DNA of 64,000 nt, from assembly GCA_032622095.1 (NCBI GenBank), contig CP136061.1, forward strand, positions 120,850,754-120,914,753. Direction: 5' to 3'. The DNA is from Siphonodentalium dalli (Eukaryota; Mollusca; Scaphopoda; Gadilida; Siphonodentaliidae). Both the position numbers and the translations under genes were made by a program. The notes below the pieces were generated by a model. That model did no database searches. It worked only from the letters and a program-made list of their open reading frames with translations, and was not told the origin of the DNA. Each line of letters begins with the position of its first letter. Position 1 is the first letter of the stretch. Of the stretch, positions 47,150-60,500 are shown in pieces.

Positions 47150-47345
47150 TGTGTAAGGTAAAAACACCATAAATTTGAGTAAATAAACACAAATTTGATT
47201 TTTGAGACAGTGCGATTTTTTTTGGATTGCACATCTACTTGATTGGGTGAGATTCGAACCCTGGCCCATGATGGCGAGCGCGCCTTGCGACTCAAAAGTC
47301 CGACGTCAATACCACACGGCAAGATCCGAAGCCACGACAACTATT
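47150..47345 (-). mobile_element. tRNA-related SINE, copy 1
   Basis: In reverse: GAGTCGCAAGGCGCGCTCGC, CATCATGGGCCA, GGGTTCGAATCTCACCC, then GCACTGTCTCAAAAATCAAA. GGTTCGAAT is a pol III B box. A full cloverleaf cannot be drawn with confidence. A second copy lies at 48045-48165. Confidence 0.65.
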
Positions 47346-48044
47346 TTTCACGGCTGGCTCAACCAATTTTCGTGGCTGGTTATCTAGCTAAGCCGGCTCA
47401 GGCGTGACGTTCGTGGCTGACGAAATATGGCGGCTCAGCCGTCTGAGACGTTATCATTCAGCGTATTTCGTTTCATAAATTGTCCTAATCCCCGGTTATA
47501 GACACCCGCTTGTTTTGGCGTTTGTTGTGAACCCATAGAAGTCTTTTGGTGTTGGGCTTTTCCATTATGGCGAAGTACACGAAGGAGTCAGTAAAGGACT
47601 GGCAGGGATTGCTAATTATATGTAGTTTCCCATCTATATAAGGTGCCTATTTATTGAAGTATGCATTGGAATAGTCTATTCCACAATGAGAGGCCCCGGG
47701 TGTTCTGAAAGTGTAACAACCATGCCGTGTCCATACGAGAATGCCAATATTAGGCAATGCGGTTTAATTATTTGTGATTCGCAGTACAGTTGTCCTTAAC
47801 ATATAAGTCCATGCCATGGCTCAGCCATTTTACAATTCCGGCGGCGGAGAAGTTTTCATGTGGCTGGCGTTGGAGATAATATGGCTGGCGGCGGCTTGTG
47901 GCCAATATGGCGATGGCGGCTTCGGACTCTACACACGACCACCGAAGCAACCTCAAAAAAGGAAGCTCAAATGGCCGCTGTATTCTGACGTCGCACTTAG
48001 GACACTACACGTATATGCACATTTTAAGGTCTCTATAGTATATA

Positions 48045-48165
48045 TATAGGAGACTTTGAGTCGCAAGGCGTGCTCGCCATCATGGGCCAGGGTTCAAATC
48101 CCACCCAGTCCAAAAACAAACTGCACTGTCTCAAAAATAAAATTTGCTTCTAAAAATAGGCACCT
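48045..48165 (+). mobile_element. tRNA-related SINE, copy 2
   Basis: Forward copy with GAGTCGCAAGGCGTGCTCGC, CATCATGGGCCAGGGTTCAA, ATCCCACCC, then GCACTGTCTCAAAAATAAAA. It shares about 100 bp with 47150-47345, but the 5' and 3' flanks differ. Confidence 0.65.
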
Positions 48166-48810
48166 GGTGTGTTGTATAGTCCCAAGCATGTTCTAAGGGC
48201 CAGATCGGCTCGGCATGTTTCGGAGGCAATAAATATAACACTGCTATTGTGCTATATCTCCTATATAAATAAACACAGTTCCAGTCCTATCCATGTGGTG
48301 AAATCACTGGTGAGCAACGAGGAGCTCCCCTGAAAATCATTCTAGGCGAGTAGCTCTCCTACAAAATGTGGAGGCGAGTAGTATCCCAGCAGGAGATGCC
48401 GAAGGGATGGGTCAGGGGGCCTCCCCCGGAATTTTTTTTAAATTAGATGCTCTGAGATTGAATCTGGAGCCTTTTAATGCTCCAATCAGTGAACAACACG
48501 TTATTATGTGACTTAAATTACTGTAGTCATGTATCGACATCGACCATGTACTTCGACCACGTGGTCACTGTATTTATTGTTTATGCAATATATTGACTGA
48601 TATCATTAATATAAACAAATGAGGTCAACGGTGTTTCGGCTTTTTGACAGCAAATCAATCTAATGGGTCATACATTACCGGTATTTATTTAAAAGTACTT
48701 GGGTTTCCAGTGGGATTTCAAGGAATGAGGGAACCAAGAACTTTTTAGCAATATGAATTTCTATGTTAGTTACTATTTATGTATTGTGTTGTATTGATGT
48801 TACATTATTA

Positions 48811-49905
48811 TGCCCCCGACTTGAAGTCGGCGGGTATATAGTCGACGTCTCCGTCCGTCCGTCCGTCCGTACAAACATTTTGAATTATTATTCAGCAACC
48901 GCTGGGCAGATTTAGCTGATATTTGGTATGGTGATAGAGCAGCATGAGGGGGACAGCTACATGCATAGCGCGGGTTTCGCCCACCCATTTTCACCAGAGT
49001 TATGGCCCTTTTTTTACTTAGAAAATTCAATTTTGTCCGTCCGTACAAACATTTTGCATTATTGTTCAGCAACCGCTGGGCAGATTTTGCTGATATTTGG
49101 TATGGTGATAGAGCAGCAAGGGGGAACAGCTACATGCATAGCGCAGGTTTCGTCCACCCATTTTCACCAGAGTTATGGCCCTTTTTTTACTTAGAAAATT
49201 CAATTTTTCTCTTGTTTTTTTGGTTTCCAGATGATAGCGTGAGCTTTGGTGGTACGATTGCAAATCCCGTATTTTTGTGGATCAGTTATATGAAAATACA
49301 TGTCAAGTGCGAATTTGGGTATGAACTGTTGATTTTTGCCAGAGTAATGGCCCTTTTTTCAACTTAGAAAATTTGAATTTTGTCCGTCCGTACAACATTT
49401 TGCATTATTGTTCAGCAACCGCTGGCCAGATTTAGCTGATATTTGGTATGGTGATAGAGCAGCATGGGGGAACAGCTACATGCATAGCGCGGGTTTCGTC
49501 CACACATTTTCACCAGAGTTATGGCCCTTTTTTTACTTAGAAAATTCAATTTTTCTATTGTTTTTTGGGTTTCCAGATGATAGCGTGAGCTTTGGTGGTA
49601 CGATTGCAAATCCCGTATTTTTGTGGATCAGTTATATGAAAATACATGTCAAGTGCGAATTTGGGTATGATCTGGGATGATTTTTGCCAGAGTTATGGCC
49701 CTTTTTTCAACTTAGAAAATTTGAATTTTTGCTTGTTTTTGGGTTTCCGGATCGCTTGTTTTGGGGTTTTTAGTCAACATTTCTGTACGAACTTCTTTTG
49801 GAATGGTCATATAGACCTCCTCGGATATCCGCAGTTATGTCCATGCTTAATCCGAATTGCTACGATCGGGGGCAAATGCCACGCGACAGCGTACCTCTTG
49901 TTTAT
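48811..49905 (+). repeat. CCGTCC-type dispersed repeat with internal tandem units
   Basis: Starts TGCCCCCGACTTGAAGTCGG, has CCGTCCGTCCGTCCGTACAA, then three repeats of a unit with CAACCGCTGGGCAGATTT, TTGGTATGGTGATAGAGCAG and AGAGTTATGGCCC (48890, 49065, 49415). It ends GCCACGCGACAGCGTACC then TCTTGTTT. Open frames inside are shadows of the repeat. Confidence 0.85.
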
Positions 49906-50398
49906 GTTGTATGCAGTTGTATACAGTATTATATGTTATATCTCACTGTGACCACTCATGAGATACTTCCGGTATTCACTCAAAACACGCAGGTATCATC
50001 TGTGTATAATAAGTTAAAAAACCATGATAAACTATGAGAAAAGATGAGAATGGGTTTTTTTTTTCATTGCAATTTTTTTCCTCGACCAAAACCGGACCCA
50101 CCCCATGTTTTCAACTGTTAAAGGGAGAATTTGTGGACAAAAAATTAGAATATAGAGCCCCCCTCACTTGTATAAGGCTATAGCATGCACTACTATATGA
50201 ATCTGATTGTTTCAATTCATTTTGAAGCCGTAATTTGTCTTAGAAATAATTTTGGAAAAAAATTGCATGACATCAGAAAAAATCTGCATTCCGGGCTCGG
50301 GGACACCCACCCACCCGGTCTTTGTATCCTGTAAATTTTTTTCGACCCCCCCCCCCCTGCCGTAGCTTGCATAATTTGGGCAGGCAAGGCCATAGGCA

Positions 50399-51113
50399 AT
50401 GGCTGCGGACACACGTCCCACGGTATCAATGGAATAGTAGGTGTGACAATTTATTATGGGTGCAGTTTGGTGACAATTGTGCGTCATTTTTCTATGCCAT
50501 AGCTAGCCATGTTGCCCGCTGAGTTTCCGCACAATGAGTCGACTGGACCAAATAACCCATAGCGTTTCACCAAGGTTGATCTCTGCTCATTACGTTTTGG
50601 TACATTGTATTCTCTACGATAGATATATAATTGCACGATCAATGATCCAGAATTGTGTTTGACCGGGCAATCCCTCATTCACTCACATATCATATACGTA
50701 TAGTACGTTTTGTTGATATGATCACAATTCATGTTTATCCACTTCTATTAATTTCATGCGTATTAAGACAGTTCCCCAATTGCGTTTTTTATTTTGCGAC
50801 GTTTAGTTTTATGCACAATGCTGCTAATATTATCACGTAGGCCGATGAAGCTGTGTCAGAACTGTTGGAGGAAATGTATCTGCGATAAAGTATCTGGAAT
50901 AAACAAAGCGAACTACACAGGGACCAAAAACAAGAAAAAAGGCTGATTATAACGAACTTTGGAGGACTCATTGTGCGAATATGCAGCGGGCGGCATGGCT
51001 AGCTATGGCATATTAATTATGATAACCAATTGTCACCAAACTCCACCATACAAAATTGTCACACCTACTATGACATCGCTTCTGCGATACTGCGATACGT
51101 GTGTCCGCATCCA
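50399..51113. repeat. Inverted-repeat element, about 715 bp
   Basis: The left end reads TGGCTGCGGACACACGTCCC and the right end in reverse TGGATGCGGACACACGTATC. Arms of roughly 150 bp share GTAGGTGTGACAAT, TTTGGTGACAATT, ATGCCATAGCTAGCCATG and GCACAATGAGTC. No transposase frame. A likely MITE. From 51114 to 51700 nothing is recognised. Confidence 0.78.
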
Positions 51114-51707
51114 ATAGTTAACTTGTTGGGTGATTTTTCGTTTTGCTCCACGACACTCAACTTGAGCTATGATACTCACATATCCTCCCCAAATAAAGCA
51201 TTATATAGGTCTCAATATAATCCAACAACGCCAGTTCGGTGTACTATATACATGGGAAAGGATACTCTAAGGTTTTCTCTATTAATCACTGTGGTATACT
51301 CTACACTTAATTAAACAGTCACAATTATTCAATACTTCAATCATAACTTCTAATCCACGTGCCTCATTTGGCTACCGGTTCCGCAGTGTAATTCTGTAGT
51401 CTATATGCCCAATCAGATAACGTGTGTGGAGCTATCCCCATATAGCCAAATTGATGCACACAACATACTATTCTTAAAGTCGCCGTCGCGAAAATTCTCA
51501 ATATATGTTCATTTATTCATATTTGTATTAAGTTATGCACACTTATTTAAGAAAACAATTCCCCGTTGTTTGAAAAATACGAGTGTTTACGACTGTGGGT
51601 GGCTGGGTGATGTCACTGATGCCTCACTTCATCAGCTATTTTTACGGATCCAGTGATTTGCGAGAAAGCGTGTGACGTAACTATGTACCTTTGGGAATTC
51701 CGACAGT

Positions 51708-51842
51708 ATGGCGGACAACAACAATTTGGCGATCTCTGAATCTGACAATTCTTCCTCGTCTGATTCGTCAGCAGAAGACACTTTAGATTTGACAATGGGA
51801 GCGTACATGCACGAGCCGGAATTACCAGAAAATCAGCATGGT
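51708..51842 (+). CDS. Possible N-terminal exon of a P2X7-ballast-domain-like protein
   Basis: ATG at 51708 opens 45 codons: MADNNN, a serine/acidic stretch SSSSDSSAEDTLD, then YMHEPELPE. It reaches a good donor (CATGGT/GTAAGA at 51842/51843). Short acidic N-termini with a Y-x-x-E-P motif precede the cysteine domain in multicopy invertebrate P2X7-like proteins. The downstream exon of that family lies at 63225, but the exon between was not found. If unspliced, the frame continues to a stop at 51938. The next features rightward are a repeat and mobile elements. Confidence 0.4.
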
Positions 51843-52317
51843 GTAAGACCATCAAACGATCCAGACCTTGAATGGCGAAGAGATCTATTAAAAATGTCGC
51901 GGTCACTGGCAAAACATGTGAAAATAAAATTGAAGTAAATACTAGCGAATTAAAACCCGCTTTATTCGAGCGGACGTGTGTAATAATCATAATGCATACT
52001 CAATACATCGAAATATGAAATACAATTCAAGGAAAATGTTGTGTGTCTGCCGAAATGTTAGTCTAAAAATAATGTAAATTTTTTACTAAAAATGTCAGTT
52101 TTGTCATGTATTGAAATTCTGGACCCGACCACTGCTAGTCCATGGCTGCTCACGGATTGACATTGGATTCAGCTATCAGTATCAGTACTATCACAATCAG
52201 TGACAGTGTTTGCACTGGCTAAAAAAAATAATAATAATTTGCCAAAAATGAGCGAACTCTTGATTTGTCAATACATTTGTCCAAGAAAAAGTTTCTTGAA
52301 AAATTTCAACATGTTAA

Positions 52318-52515
52318 TTGTTATCTCGACATACCTGTACACATCTTGAAATCCCGACATGCGCATCTCAAGATCTGAACATATTACTAGTATCTCGCGA
52401 TATTATCTTGAGATCTCAACATATTTTCTTGAGATCTTGCCGTATGATCTCAAGAAAATATGTTAATATCTGAAGATGCTTTTCTCGAAATCTCGAGATA
52501 ATATATCGTGGAGAT
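52318..52515. repeat. Degenerate tandem repeat of TCTCGAGAT-like units
   Basis: Repeated ATCTTGAGATCTCAACATAT variants (about 20-24 bp), palindromic at the centre. Open frames at 53022-53353 have no recognised product, and 52520-53870 is otherwise unannotated. Confidence 0.75.
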
Positions 52516-53878
52516 ATTTTCTATAACAGTATATGGTACATTGTATATCATTTTGAAGACATATTCATCGTGGTCCAAGTGAGATGATTAATCATATTCA
52601 TGGGTTCACGTGACTGACTGGGTTCTATAGGTGTACATGTAGTATGTCATTTGCATGAAAATCTGTTATAGAAGAGCAACAGGAGGGATCTCGGATTCTC
52701 GGTCCAAAACAGCATCAACCCAACCAATTTCCCAAGCTGTTGTGGACTGAGAAGACTTGGTCTATACATGCCAATGTATGCTATTCCTGAAGCATACACA
52801 ATATTGTATCTACCGAGGGATGATCATTGCAGGCCTTAAAATCCATAACATTTTGCAAGAATCAAAATATAGCATTTTACAGTGAACATCTGCTTTTAAG
52901 AGAATCAAGCTAAGAATCATGATTCTGTTTCTCGTCAGATTTTAAGCCATGCCTTGATGGTATCAAATTGTAATTTTGTTTTAGTTACTTTTTTTTACTT
53001 TATCCATTCTGTTCACTTTCTATGTCCCCTAATTTGCAGAAGATAACATGCATAATTGAGGTGCTCAATGGGTGTGCATCACCAACTTCAACTGTAGAGC
53101 TTCAATATGTTTATAGGTGGCAATTGAGGCCTAATCAGAATGAGGGTGAATTCCGTGATGCTAGCCCGCCTTGCGGAATAGTGTCATTAAATTCACCTTT
53201 TGGGGACCTCATTCTGCAAATGAGATTGTTCAAGAGACTGTACATAAAATGACACATGGTGTACCACACAGCTCAACAGTCAATGTGAAACATTTGGCTA
53301 TACCTAAGAGTAAGAATGGGGTGAAATTACAAGTGGACATTATAAGCTTTTGACTATTATGTTATCATCTACATGTTTGTAACAAAGTATTGATCGACCA
53401 ATTATCACAAATATCCACAATTAAAATGTCAGATCTGCCCAACTAATTTCATCAAGGCAATTTCTTTAGTATTTTTCACATACAATACAATACCAAACAT
53501 CTAATCATTTATAAATCTGAAATTTTTGTAATGAACGCTACATATATAACTTTAAAGGATTTGTTCGGTCTAGAAACTACAAAACGCAATCGGAAAGCCC
53601 TCCCTGTTGTGATTAAAATGACACAAGCCCATTCCGATCGCATAATAAATAACCCGTAAAATAAATAAATAATACCACCACCGGTATTCGGAGATTTCCG
53701 TGACTAAACTACGAGTGACGTAGTTGTGGGAGAGCAAATTAAACACACAGATCGGAGCCGGAGTTTATTATGCTGACTACGATGACGTGATCGTAAGTCA
53801 GCCGATACTAAAATGCGGAGTGGTATGTGCGCTAGTTGTGTATAGATTACGTCGCTATTCAATGTGTTATCTAATTAA

Positions 53879-54303
53879 AGGCACGTGAGGCCTTAATTGT
53901 CGAAAATATTCATATTTGTTCCAAACACCGTAAACAGAAAAACCTACTATATTTTACCTAAGCAAGAGCCTGGTTGTGTTACAGAAGACAGCACAATGCT
54001 ACTGGCTAATCACACACAACTGGCATAAACGCTCTTTATTAGTTCCATATCAGGAATTCACCCACAAAGAACGCTCTTTATGTTTACCATCATAATATAA
54101 ACAAACACCCGAAAAGTAACTTTTTATGCTTTTGTTTACATAAAAATAGTCAAATATATGACAATAACATACTGTTTATGCGATATTACTTATTTGTATA
54201 CGGACAAAGTCTGTCTACATTTTGATGTTCTTTCTGTTTGTGGCGGTTTTTGACGGGTGGAAATATTTTTACAGGATACCCACCGCCAAGGCCAACCGTA
54301 CCT
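53879..54303. mobile_element. TTAA-flanked piggyBac-like MITE, clean copy
   Basis: TTAA at 53875-53878 and 54304-54307. The left end is AGGCACGTGAGGCC and the right end GGCCAACCGTACCT, imperfect TIRs, 425 bp. It is the uninterrupted reference for 16453-18056, though lacking about 70 bp of that copy near GTAAACAGAAAAACC. Confidence 0.85.
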
Positions 54304-55379
54304 TTAAAGAAGATAGTGTGGTCGCTTTGGCCGTTTATCTGGAATAGAAAACAATAATTATGTGAATAAAGTATTAGTAGCGCCTAGAATGGTTGTTTTT
54401 GTAGCCATTAATAACATGCCGCCATGTGTCTGCTTTGTTGAATAGAAGGCAGTAGTGCTTCGATTGTCTCGTATTCACTCGGTGCATCGATTTAGATTTT
54501 AGCGAAATATAACAGTATGTACATGTCCTCGTAGAAAAGCAACAGACCATATATGGCCAAAATTGTATTATATTTGTTTTAATTATTGCGTTTACATCAC
54601 TGTGGGTGATCTTCTCCTCGAATTCTCATTCCGCCCGAGCAAAATTCCGATTCCGAGCGGTATATGATCCGATTCCGTGAACGTTTTGCTCGATTTTCCA
54701 CGACCATGTTTACTAATATGTGTATATCGAGGGAACAACTCATGTGATGATACATTTAAATGATAGGACTTGTTTCTGGGGGTATTTTACTCTTCACTTA
54801 GTTATTCTTTAGTCCCATATCTAGCACGCTGAACCAAATTACAAGGGTTTGCTCACTCAAATGTCACACATAGAGAAGAAAAGTATTGTGTACAAAAGTG
54901 AATTTCGAAGCGAAAGAGATCATGTTTTGTAGAACAAATTGCTTATGTGTATCCGCAAACAACCCATCGTTACTTTTAAAATACAGTTGATAAAAATACG
55001 CTATTTTAACTTGATATAATGCCTTCAAAGTAACACTACCATACGTTCTGATTCTGTTTTCGGAGTGTTCCGATTCACGACACGCACATTTTCAGCGTTC
55101 CGATTCCTGACATGGATAAATGTTTACCGCAATCCAGTTAATTGCTTCATTTTGCTGGCTTCACGACCGTTCTACGTGACGGTAAATTGTCCTATAATGA
55201 TTGACTAAGTACAACGAATTAGTATCTTATACTACAACAGATCTTCAACGTCAATGGTGTTGATTTTGATGCGATGTTTTTATATTTTCCTATAATATCT
55301 TGAGGTACTTTATTAAAAACACCAAACATACATATACATGTACATGTATGTGGGAATCCAAATTGACATTTAATAAATC

Positions 55380-55805
55380 CGATGCGATGGTCCCCATATT
55401 ATCAGATTCCAAACACAACAACGTTTTTTTAAATGCTGCTCCAGTTTTCAGAATCGATTAATTGGCCAAAAATAATGCTAACCAGTCAACTACAGTACAA
55501 AAGCCCAAAACCTGTTATTTATCAACATTTTGTTCAATGCAATTGTGTGCCGGTTTGTCAATTATTTGACACAAAAAGCCACTTGAATTCAGAGTTATTC
55601 ATCTTCATCCGCAATTTGGTCCGAGACCGTCTTCTCGTCGACCTTTTACTGTGCCACTATAAATGATCGGTGTTGAAAAATAATAGATTCCAAAAATCAC
55701 TCTGAACTTTGATGAATGGGTTCCTCGATTCGTATCAATATTTGACCACCGAAGCCAAGGAAATAGTAATTTACGATCGTTAATTCGGATTATGCATCTT
55801 TAAGC
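55380..55805 (-). repeat. Dispersed ~400-bp repeat, diverged copy
   Basis: In reverse it runs from TTAAAGATGCATAATCCGAA through CGAATCGAGGAACCC and GACGGTCTCGGACCAAATTG to GGGGACCATCGCATCGGATT. It is nested inside the 54598-57347 element. The frame at 55433-55666 is a shadow. Confidence 0.8.
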
Positions 55806-56495
55806 GCAATAAGGAATCTCTAATAGCACTTAAGCGCAATAAGGGAAGATCTGATTGTGCTTAAGCACAATAAGGAAATATATAATTGCACTTAAGCGCA
55901 ATAATGAATATTTTATTGCATTCAAGCGCAAAAAGGAATATCTAATTGCACTTTTAAAGTGAAATAAGGAATATTCTTATTGCACTTAAGTGCAATAAGA
56001 GCTAATTGGGTTAAGTGGAATTAAAACTTAATCTTCCTTCTTGCCCTCAAACACAATTAGCCACATTACATAACCACCCTGTAATTCAAATGGTGTAATC
56101 CATAGTGCAATGGTGCGCCTGGTGACTGTCCACACGTATGCCTATTCGGATTCTACTATTTGCACAGAGGGGTGATCTCATGAGGGAGATATTAATTGCG
56201 CTTAAGCGCAATACTGATATTGAGCCAGAGATGTAATTGCGCTTAAGTGCAATAAGGAACGTCTTATTTCGCTTAAGCGCAATAAGGAATATCTAATTGC
56301 GCTTTAGCGCAATACGGGAAAATCTAATCGAGCTTAAGCACAATAAGAAAAGATCATATTTCGCTTAAGCCCAATAAGAATATATCATTGCGTTTAAGCT
56401 GAATAACGAATATTCTTATTGCACTTAAGCGCAGTTAGTGATTCCTTATTGTGCTTAAGCTTAATTCCTTATTGCACTTAAGCTTAATTATTTAT
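55800..56495. repeat. Palindromic minisatellite (TTGCGCTTAAGCGCAAT)
   Basis: About 16 units of 27-31 bp in two blocks (55800-55995, 56195-56495) separated by 200 bp of unique sequence. Each unit carries the self-complementary core TTGCGCTTAAGCGCAA followed by AAGGAATATCTAA. Confidence 0.93.
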
Positions 56496-57539
56496 TAAAT
56501 GACATTTTGGCTTCCAATACATGTACATTATATGCTCAAAATAATGTGCGCATGTAACATTAGTCAGTATAGGTACTAAACTACTTTAATCTACAACATT
56601 TTAGTAACTGTGTTGGGAATATGTCGGGGTTAATTGTTTTTAGTATTAGCCTTCATTACGTTGCTATCGATGACGTAAATCATCTATACTTTTAAGATGG
56701 CGATTGGCCCATACTGATATCTGACGGGAATGCACGTTACATAGCGATATCGAGCTTCGGGTAGGTTTTATCTATGAACAAGAGACAAGTCATTCAGTTG
56801 GCGATCAGATGATTCGTTTTCGTCTATAATTAATTTGTCAAAACAGTCGCCTGACAGCAATAATTGTAAATCGAAATCACGAAACCGCATAGAGCAAAAA
56901 AAAAGAGTCTGGATGCATGCCCCTTTAATACTCTCATCATTTTGAAGACAAAAGCTAAGGCCTAAGGGCCGTCCCATGGAGACGTCTATCGCTAGAAAAC
57001 TGGACGTTTCTATAGTCGAAATCTAAAGAGCATTGCTCGGGCGACAATTGAACTTACTCGTGCGATAACGGAACATACAGGGCGGGAATCGGAGCGAAAA
57101 CATAAATTACCGATAACACCATTTTGCTGGGCTTTTTTGGCAACAAAATGATCGGGGAACATGTCCCGGTTGAAGCTAGACGTAAAAATTAACATAATAT
57201 GTTATTAAACGTAACTTATATCTGTCTTTATCAGTTTTTCTGTCGGTAAATTTGAAAATTGCTCGGTCGACAATCGGAAAAAAATCACAACGGAATCGGA
57301 CTTTGCTCGGGCGGAATGAGAAATCGAGGAGCATATCATCCACAGTGGTTTACATCAAAACATATACGGTGTAACAGTTTATCTCTCACCCTGGGTATCC
57401 CCCCACCCATATATTTTTATCTCATTATTTTGGTGATTTGAAACACACCTGTAGGGTGATTAAATATAAATGGAGAATAATCTTGATAAAAGTAGTTATT
57501 TTTACAAATATTATATCCAAATTGACAACTACTAGAGTA

Positions 57540-60500
57540 GCTCATGGTGGTTTTGTATGCACTTGTATGTCCAGAGCAAAACTCTTCATGAATCCACTAA
57601 TTGAAGGTACACAAACAATATTTGGTTGGTAACACATTTCCCATTGACGGCGAAATGGGTCAAATGGCCACGCCCCTTTTTGCGCGAAGTACTACCACCC
57701 GTCGTGACTATATCTCCAGAACCGTTGGACATAGGGGGTCGTGTGACCACTCAAAATGTGCGGAATGGCCACATTATGGGGGGCCAGTAATACATTTTCA
57801 TATCCAAAAGTCAATGGTTTTTAAGATAATTGCCAAAAACCAAAAAAAAATCCAGTTTTGAGGGCCTGAACCCCAATTTTGGGATTCAGCACTTTTATCT
57901 CAAAGTTGAGCCCCCAATTAGAATTTTATTGACCTATATCCATCGGTGCCACATACAGGTATCATTTCTGATATTTTCTGTACCATTATCGGATGGGATT
58001 GACCTTGAGGGAGCTCTTGACCCTGAAAATAAGGTTTTTGGATGGAATATATTGATCGTAGAATGAAAAACAGACATTTTACCAATAACAAAGATGTTGA
58101 GGAAATCATCAATTACAGGGTATTTGATCAGTAACCTAAAACTCCTACAAAAAGGTTACCTGGTGATATAATTTGAATGTAGTTCATCTTTTGTTATCTC
58201 ATGGCCTTTGATGTGAGATGGTTGCCAAAATGGTTATAAATGGAATGACATATACATGTATCACATTAGCAATATACATGTAAATGAGTTCAATGTGTTA
58301 TTTTCTTTAAACTTATGGGAGAACAGGGTGTTTTTATGGTATTCTAATGTTGAATTGAATTATACTCAGCTCACAAGCAGGTTTAGTGATGTTGAGTTAC
58401 TACAATTTGATCAATCAGTATGATTCGGTAGTCGAGCAGGTTGCGTCTTTATCAGTCCCACATCAATTTTGATTGGCTGCATCACCATTTTGTATAAAGG
58501 TTCTACAATTTCCCTAACACGTACATTATTTTAGAACAAATAATGGCTAGTCTGGCATGATCGCCTATATTTATATCCTGATATATGTATATGTACACGT
58601 AGATGTATATTTGCCCTAAATTGTTTCTGGTTCAAATTTGGGAGTTTGTAAGAAAATAAGTCATAAGAAAGATGCAGTTGCAGTAATATTAAAATATATT
58701 GTCCTGTTCAAAACTAACAAATACATGTCTATTGATTATTGGTGTGATATCCAGTAATAAAGACTAAAATAATCCTTCAGATTATTTTATAAGGGCTTTA
58801 GTCCAGTTATAATAAATCCACACATTAAAAATATAGGGCTTCCATACATACAGAATATTTTCCAACTTGACAATCGTTCCTTGTGTTCAACTGAGTGAGG
58901 TTCATGGAAATTTATTTGGCAAGCTTGATTCTAAAGTGTCTAGCTTTATGGACTTGAAATTCCGAATGCAATCCTGTTGCGTTGCGAGCTCAGAGTGAGT
59001 TAGAAGAAAAATACAAGCATCAGTTGATATGCAGATATAAATACATACAAATCTACATTCTGCAGGTAGCCATGCATGCTATGCAATCCTCCCTCATGTT
59101 TCAACTTATCAAGGAAAAATTATCACATTACCAATGACTATGATAGTCAGATGTTTTTGTAGATTTTGTAGATTTGTGGATGTTGTAGATTTTGTAGATT
59201 TGTGGATGTTGTAATGCAATATAGATCTCAATTATAGTTGCACAAATTTATTTTTCATTTCGTCCCTTTAAATTGACTTTTATTTTTTATGTATGTATAT
59301 GTGCCACTCCAAAAATGTCAGTAAAAGTACTGTAAACCGTTCGGTTTGATGTTATAGGCACAGGAGATATATATATATACTTTACATGTCAAATATTGTG
59401 AACTCTGCAGGTACGTGTATGTGTGTCAGTCGCCTTATGTGTGTGATGTACATGCAGTAACTACATGTATAATCTAGTGAAATTTATGGTCTGCACTCTG
59501 CAGTATTTCAAAAACATGCTATGGTCATGCCTACATATACATGTATATGTACACTGATTCTAACACAATGATTGGCAGGTTATAATCTATGTTTGAGGAA
59601 AGTTACTATGTATTTTTCATTTGTGTTGCATTTGTCAATATTAATGGGTCCCAGGAGCCCAGATGTTACTAGTGCAGAGCCCATTTAATTTTCATGAGAC
59701 TGGTGGACTTCATGTCTATACTCCTAAATAAACATGACTCTGAGTCTTATCAGACCAAGACGGTATTGTGTAGGTTTTACTAGAATTATATTTAGAAAAG
59801 ACTCAACCATTATTTTTCCATTACCCTATATATCACAATATATTCATTTGGCAGTATTCATCCCAAGTTTAGTGGTGATACTAATAAATTTGGTATGATA
59901 GTCAGGTAGAGCAAAGCGATCTGAACAAATCAAGGATAAGCCACTATGTGTAGTGTACATTAAAAAACATGTATATTGTGAAATATTTTAATAATGGGTG
60001 CTGGTTTTTACAAACTGGCCATAATTGAGATGACTATTCCTGTTGTTTACCAAACATCAGCGTACACATTAAATATTTTGAAGTATATATGTTCTTGAAT
60101 GTTTCATACAGACACTGACTTTTGCACAAATTGCTCGGATTAGCCAAACAATGCAAAAAGAACCAACTTTAGGTAAAATGATGGTACTACATGTATTTCT
60201 TAACAGAATCGCCTTGACCTACAAACATCGATCATAGCAATCCAGCAGTACCCATCAGCAAAATATAAAATTAGCAGGACCACTTAACCTGGGGTGGTAT
60301 TGAAAATGAAAATATATTTAACATGGTAAGTTATGAGGGCTATTAGCTATTATGAAGAATTATGTTAGTGAAATTATACACCCTCATCTTCTCCAACCTG
60401 AAACTATCACGGCCAATGAAAACTAATTTGGGACCGACAAAGGCTCATTCTACTATTGATTGAATAGTGATGATTCCATCATTTCCTAAAACTTTTTGTG

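Larger units (their letters stand above)
46701..50359. mobile_element. Large CAGGG-terminated hAT-like composite element, 3.66 kb
   Basis: Identical 7-bp flanks CCGTAGC at 46694-46700 and 50360-50366. The left end is CAG then 30 G (46703-46732), TCAGGAAAAAAATTACGG, ATACAAGG. The right end in reverse is CAG, poly-G, TCGAAAAAAATTTACAGG, ATACAAAG. It has the same terminal design and 7-bp target size as 8510-9074. Inside are two SINE-like copies and a CCGTCC-type repeat. No transposase is seen. Confidence 0.82.
54598..57347. mobile_element. Non-autonomous DNA transposon, 2.75 kb, 8-bp TSD
   Basis: The direct repeat GTTTACAT flanks it at 54590-54597 and 57348-57355. Ends are CACTGTGGGTGATC and GATCATCCACAGTG-like. 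TIRs of about 55 bp include CTCCTCGAATTCTCATTCCG and CCCGAGCAAA. An 8-bp target fits hAT or related superfamilies. It contains the dispersed repeat at 55380-55805 and the palindromic minisatellite at 55800-56495. No transposase was seen. Confidence 0.85.

Noticed and set aside
47220-47345. tRNA gene
   Set aside because: A B box is present but the acceptor stem and a full cloverleaf are not. A second, truncated copy at 48045 shows it is a SINE.
49002-49680. Overlapping frames of 90-121 codons
   Set aside because: They are repeated translations of the CCGTCC-type dispersed repeat.
54598-57347. Transib or RAG-like element, because the ends resemble CACAGTG
   Set aside because: Those elements duplicate 5 bp, whereas this one has a clean 8-bp duplication.
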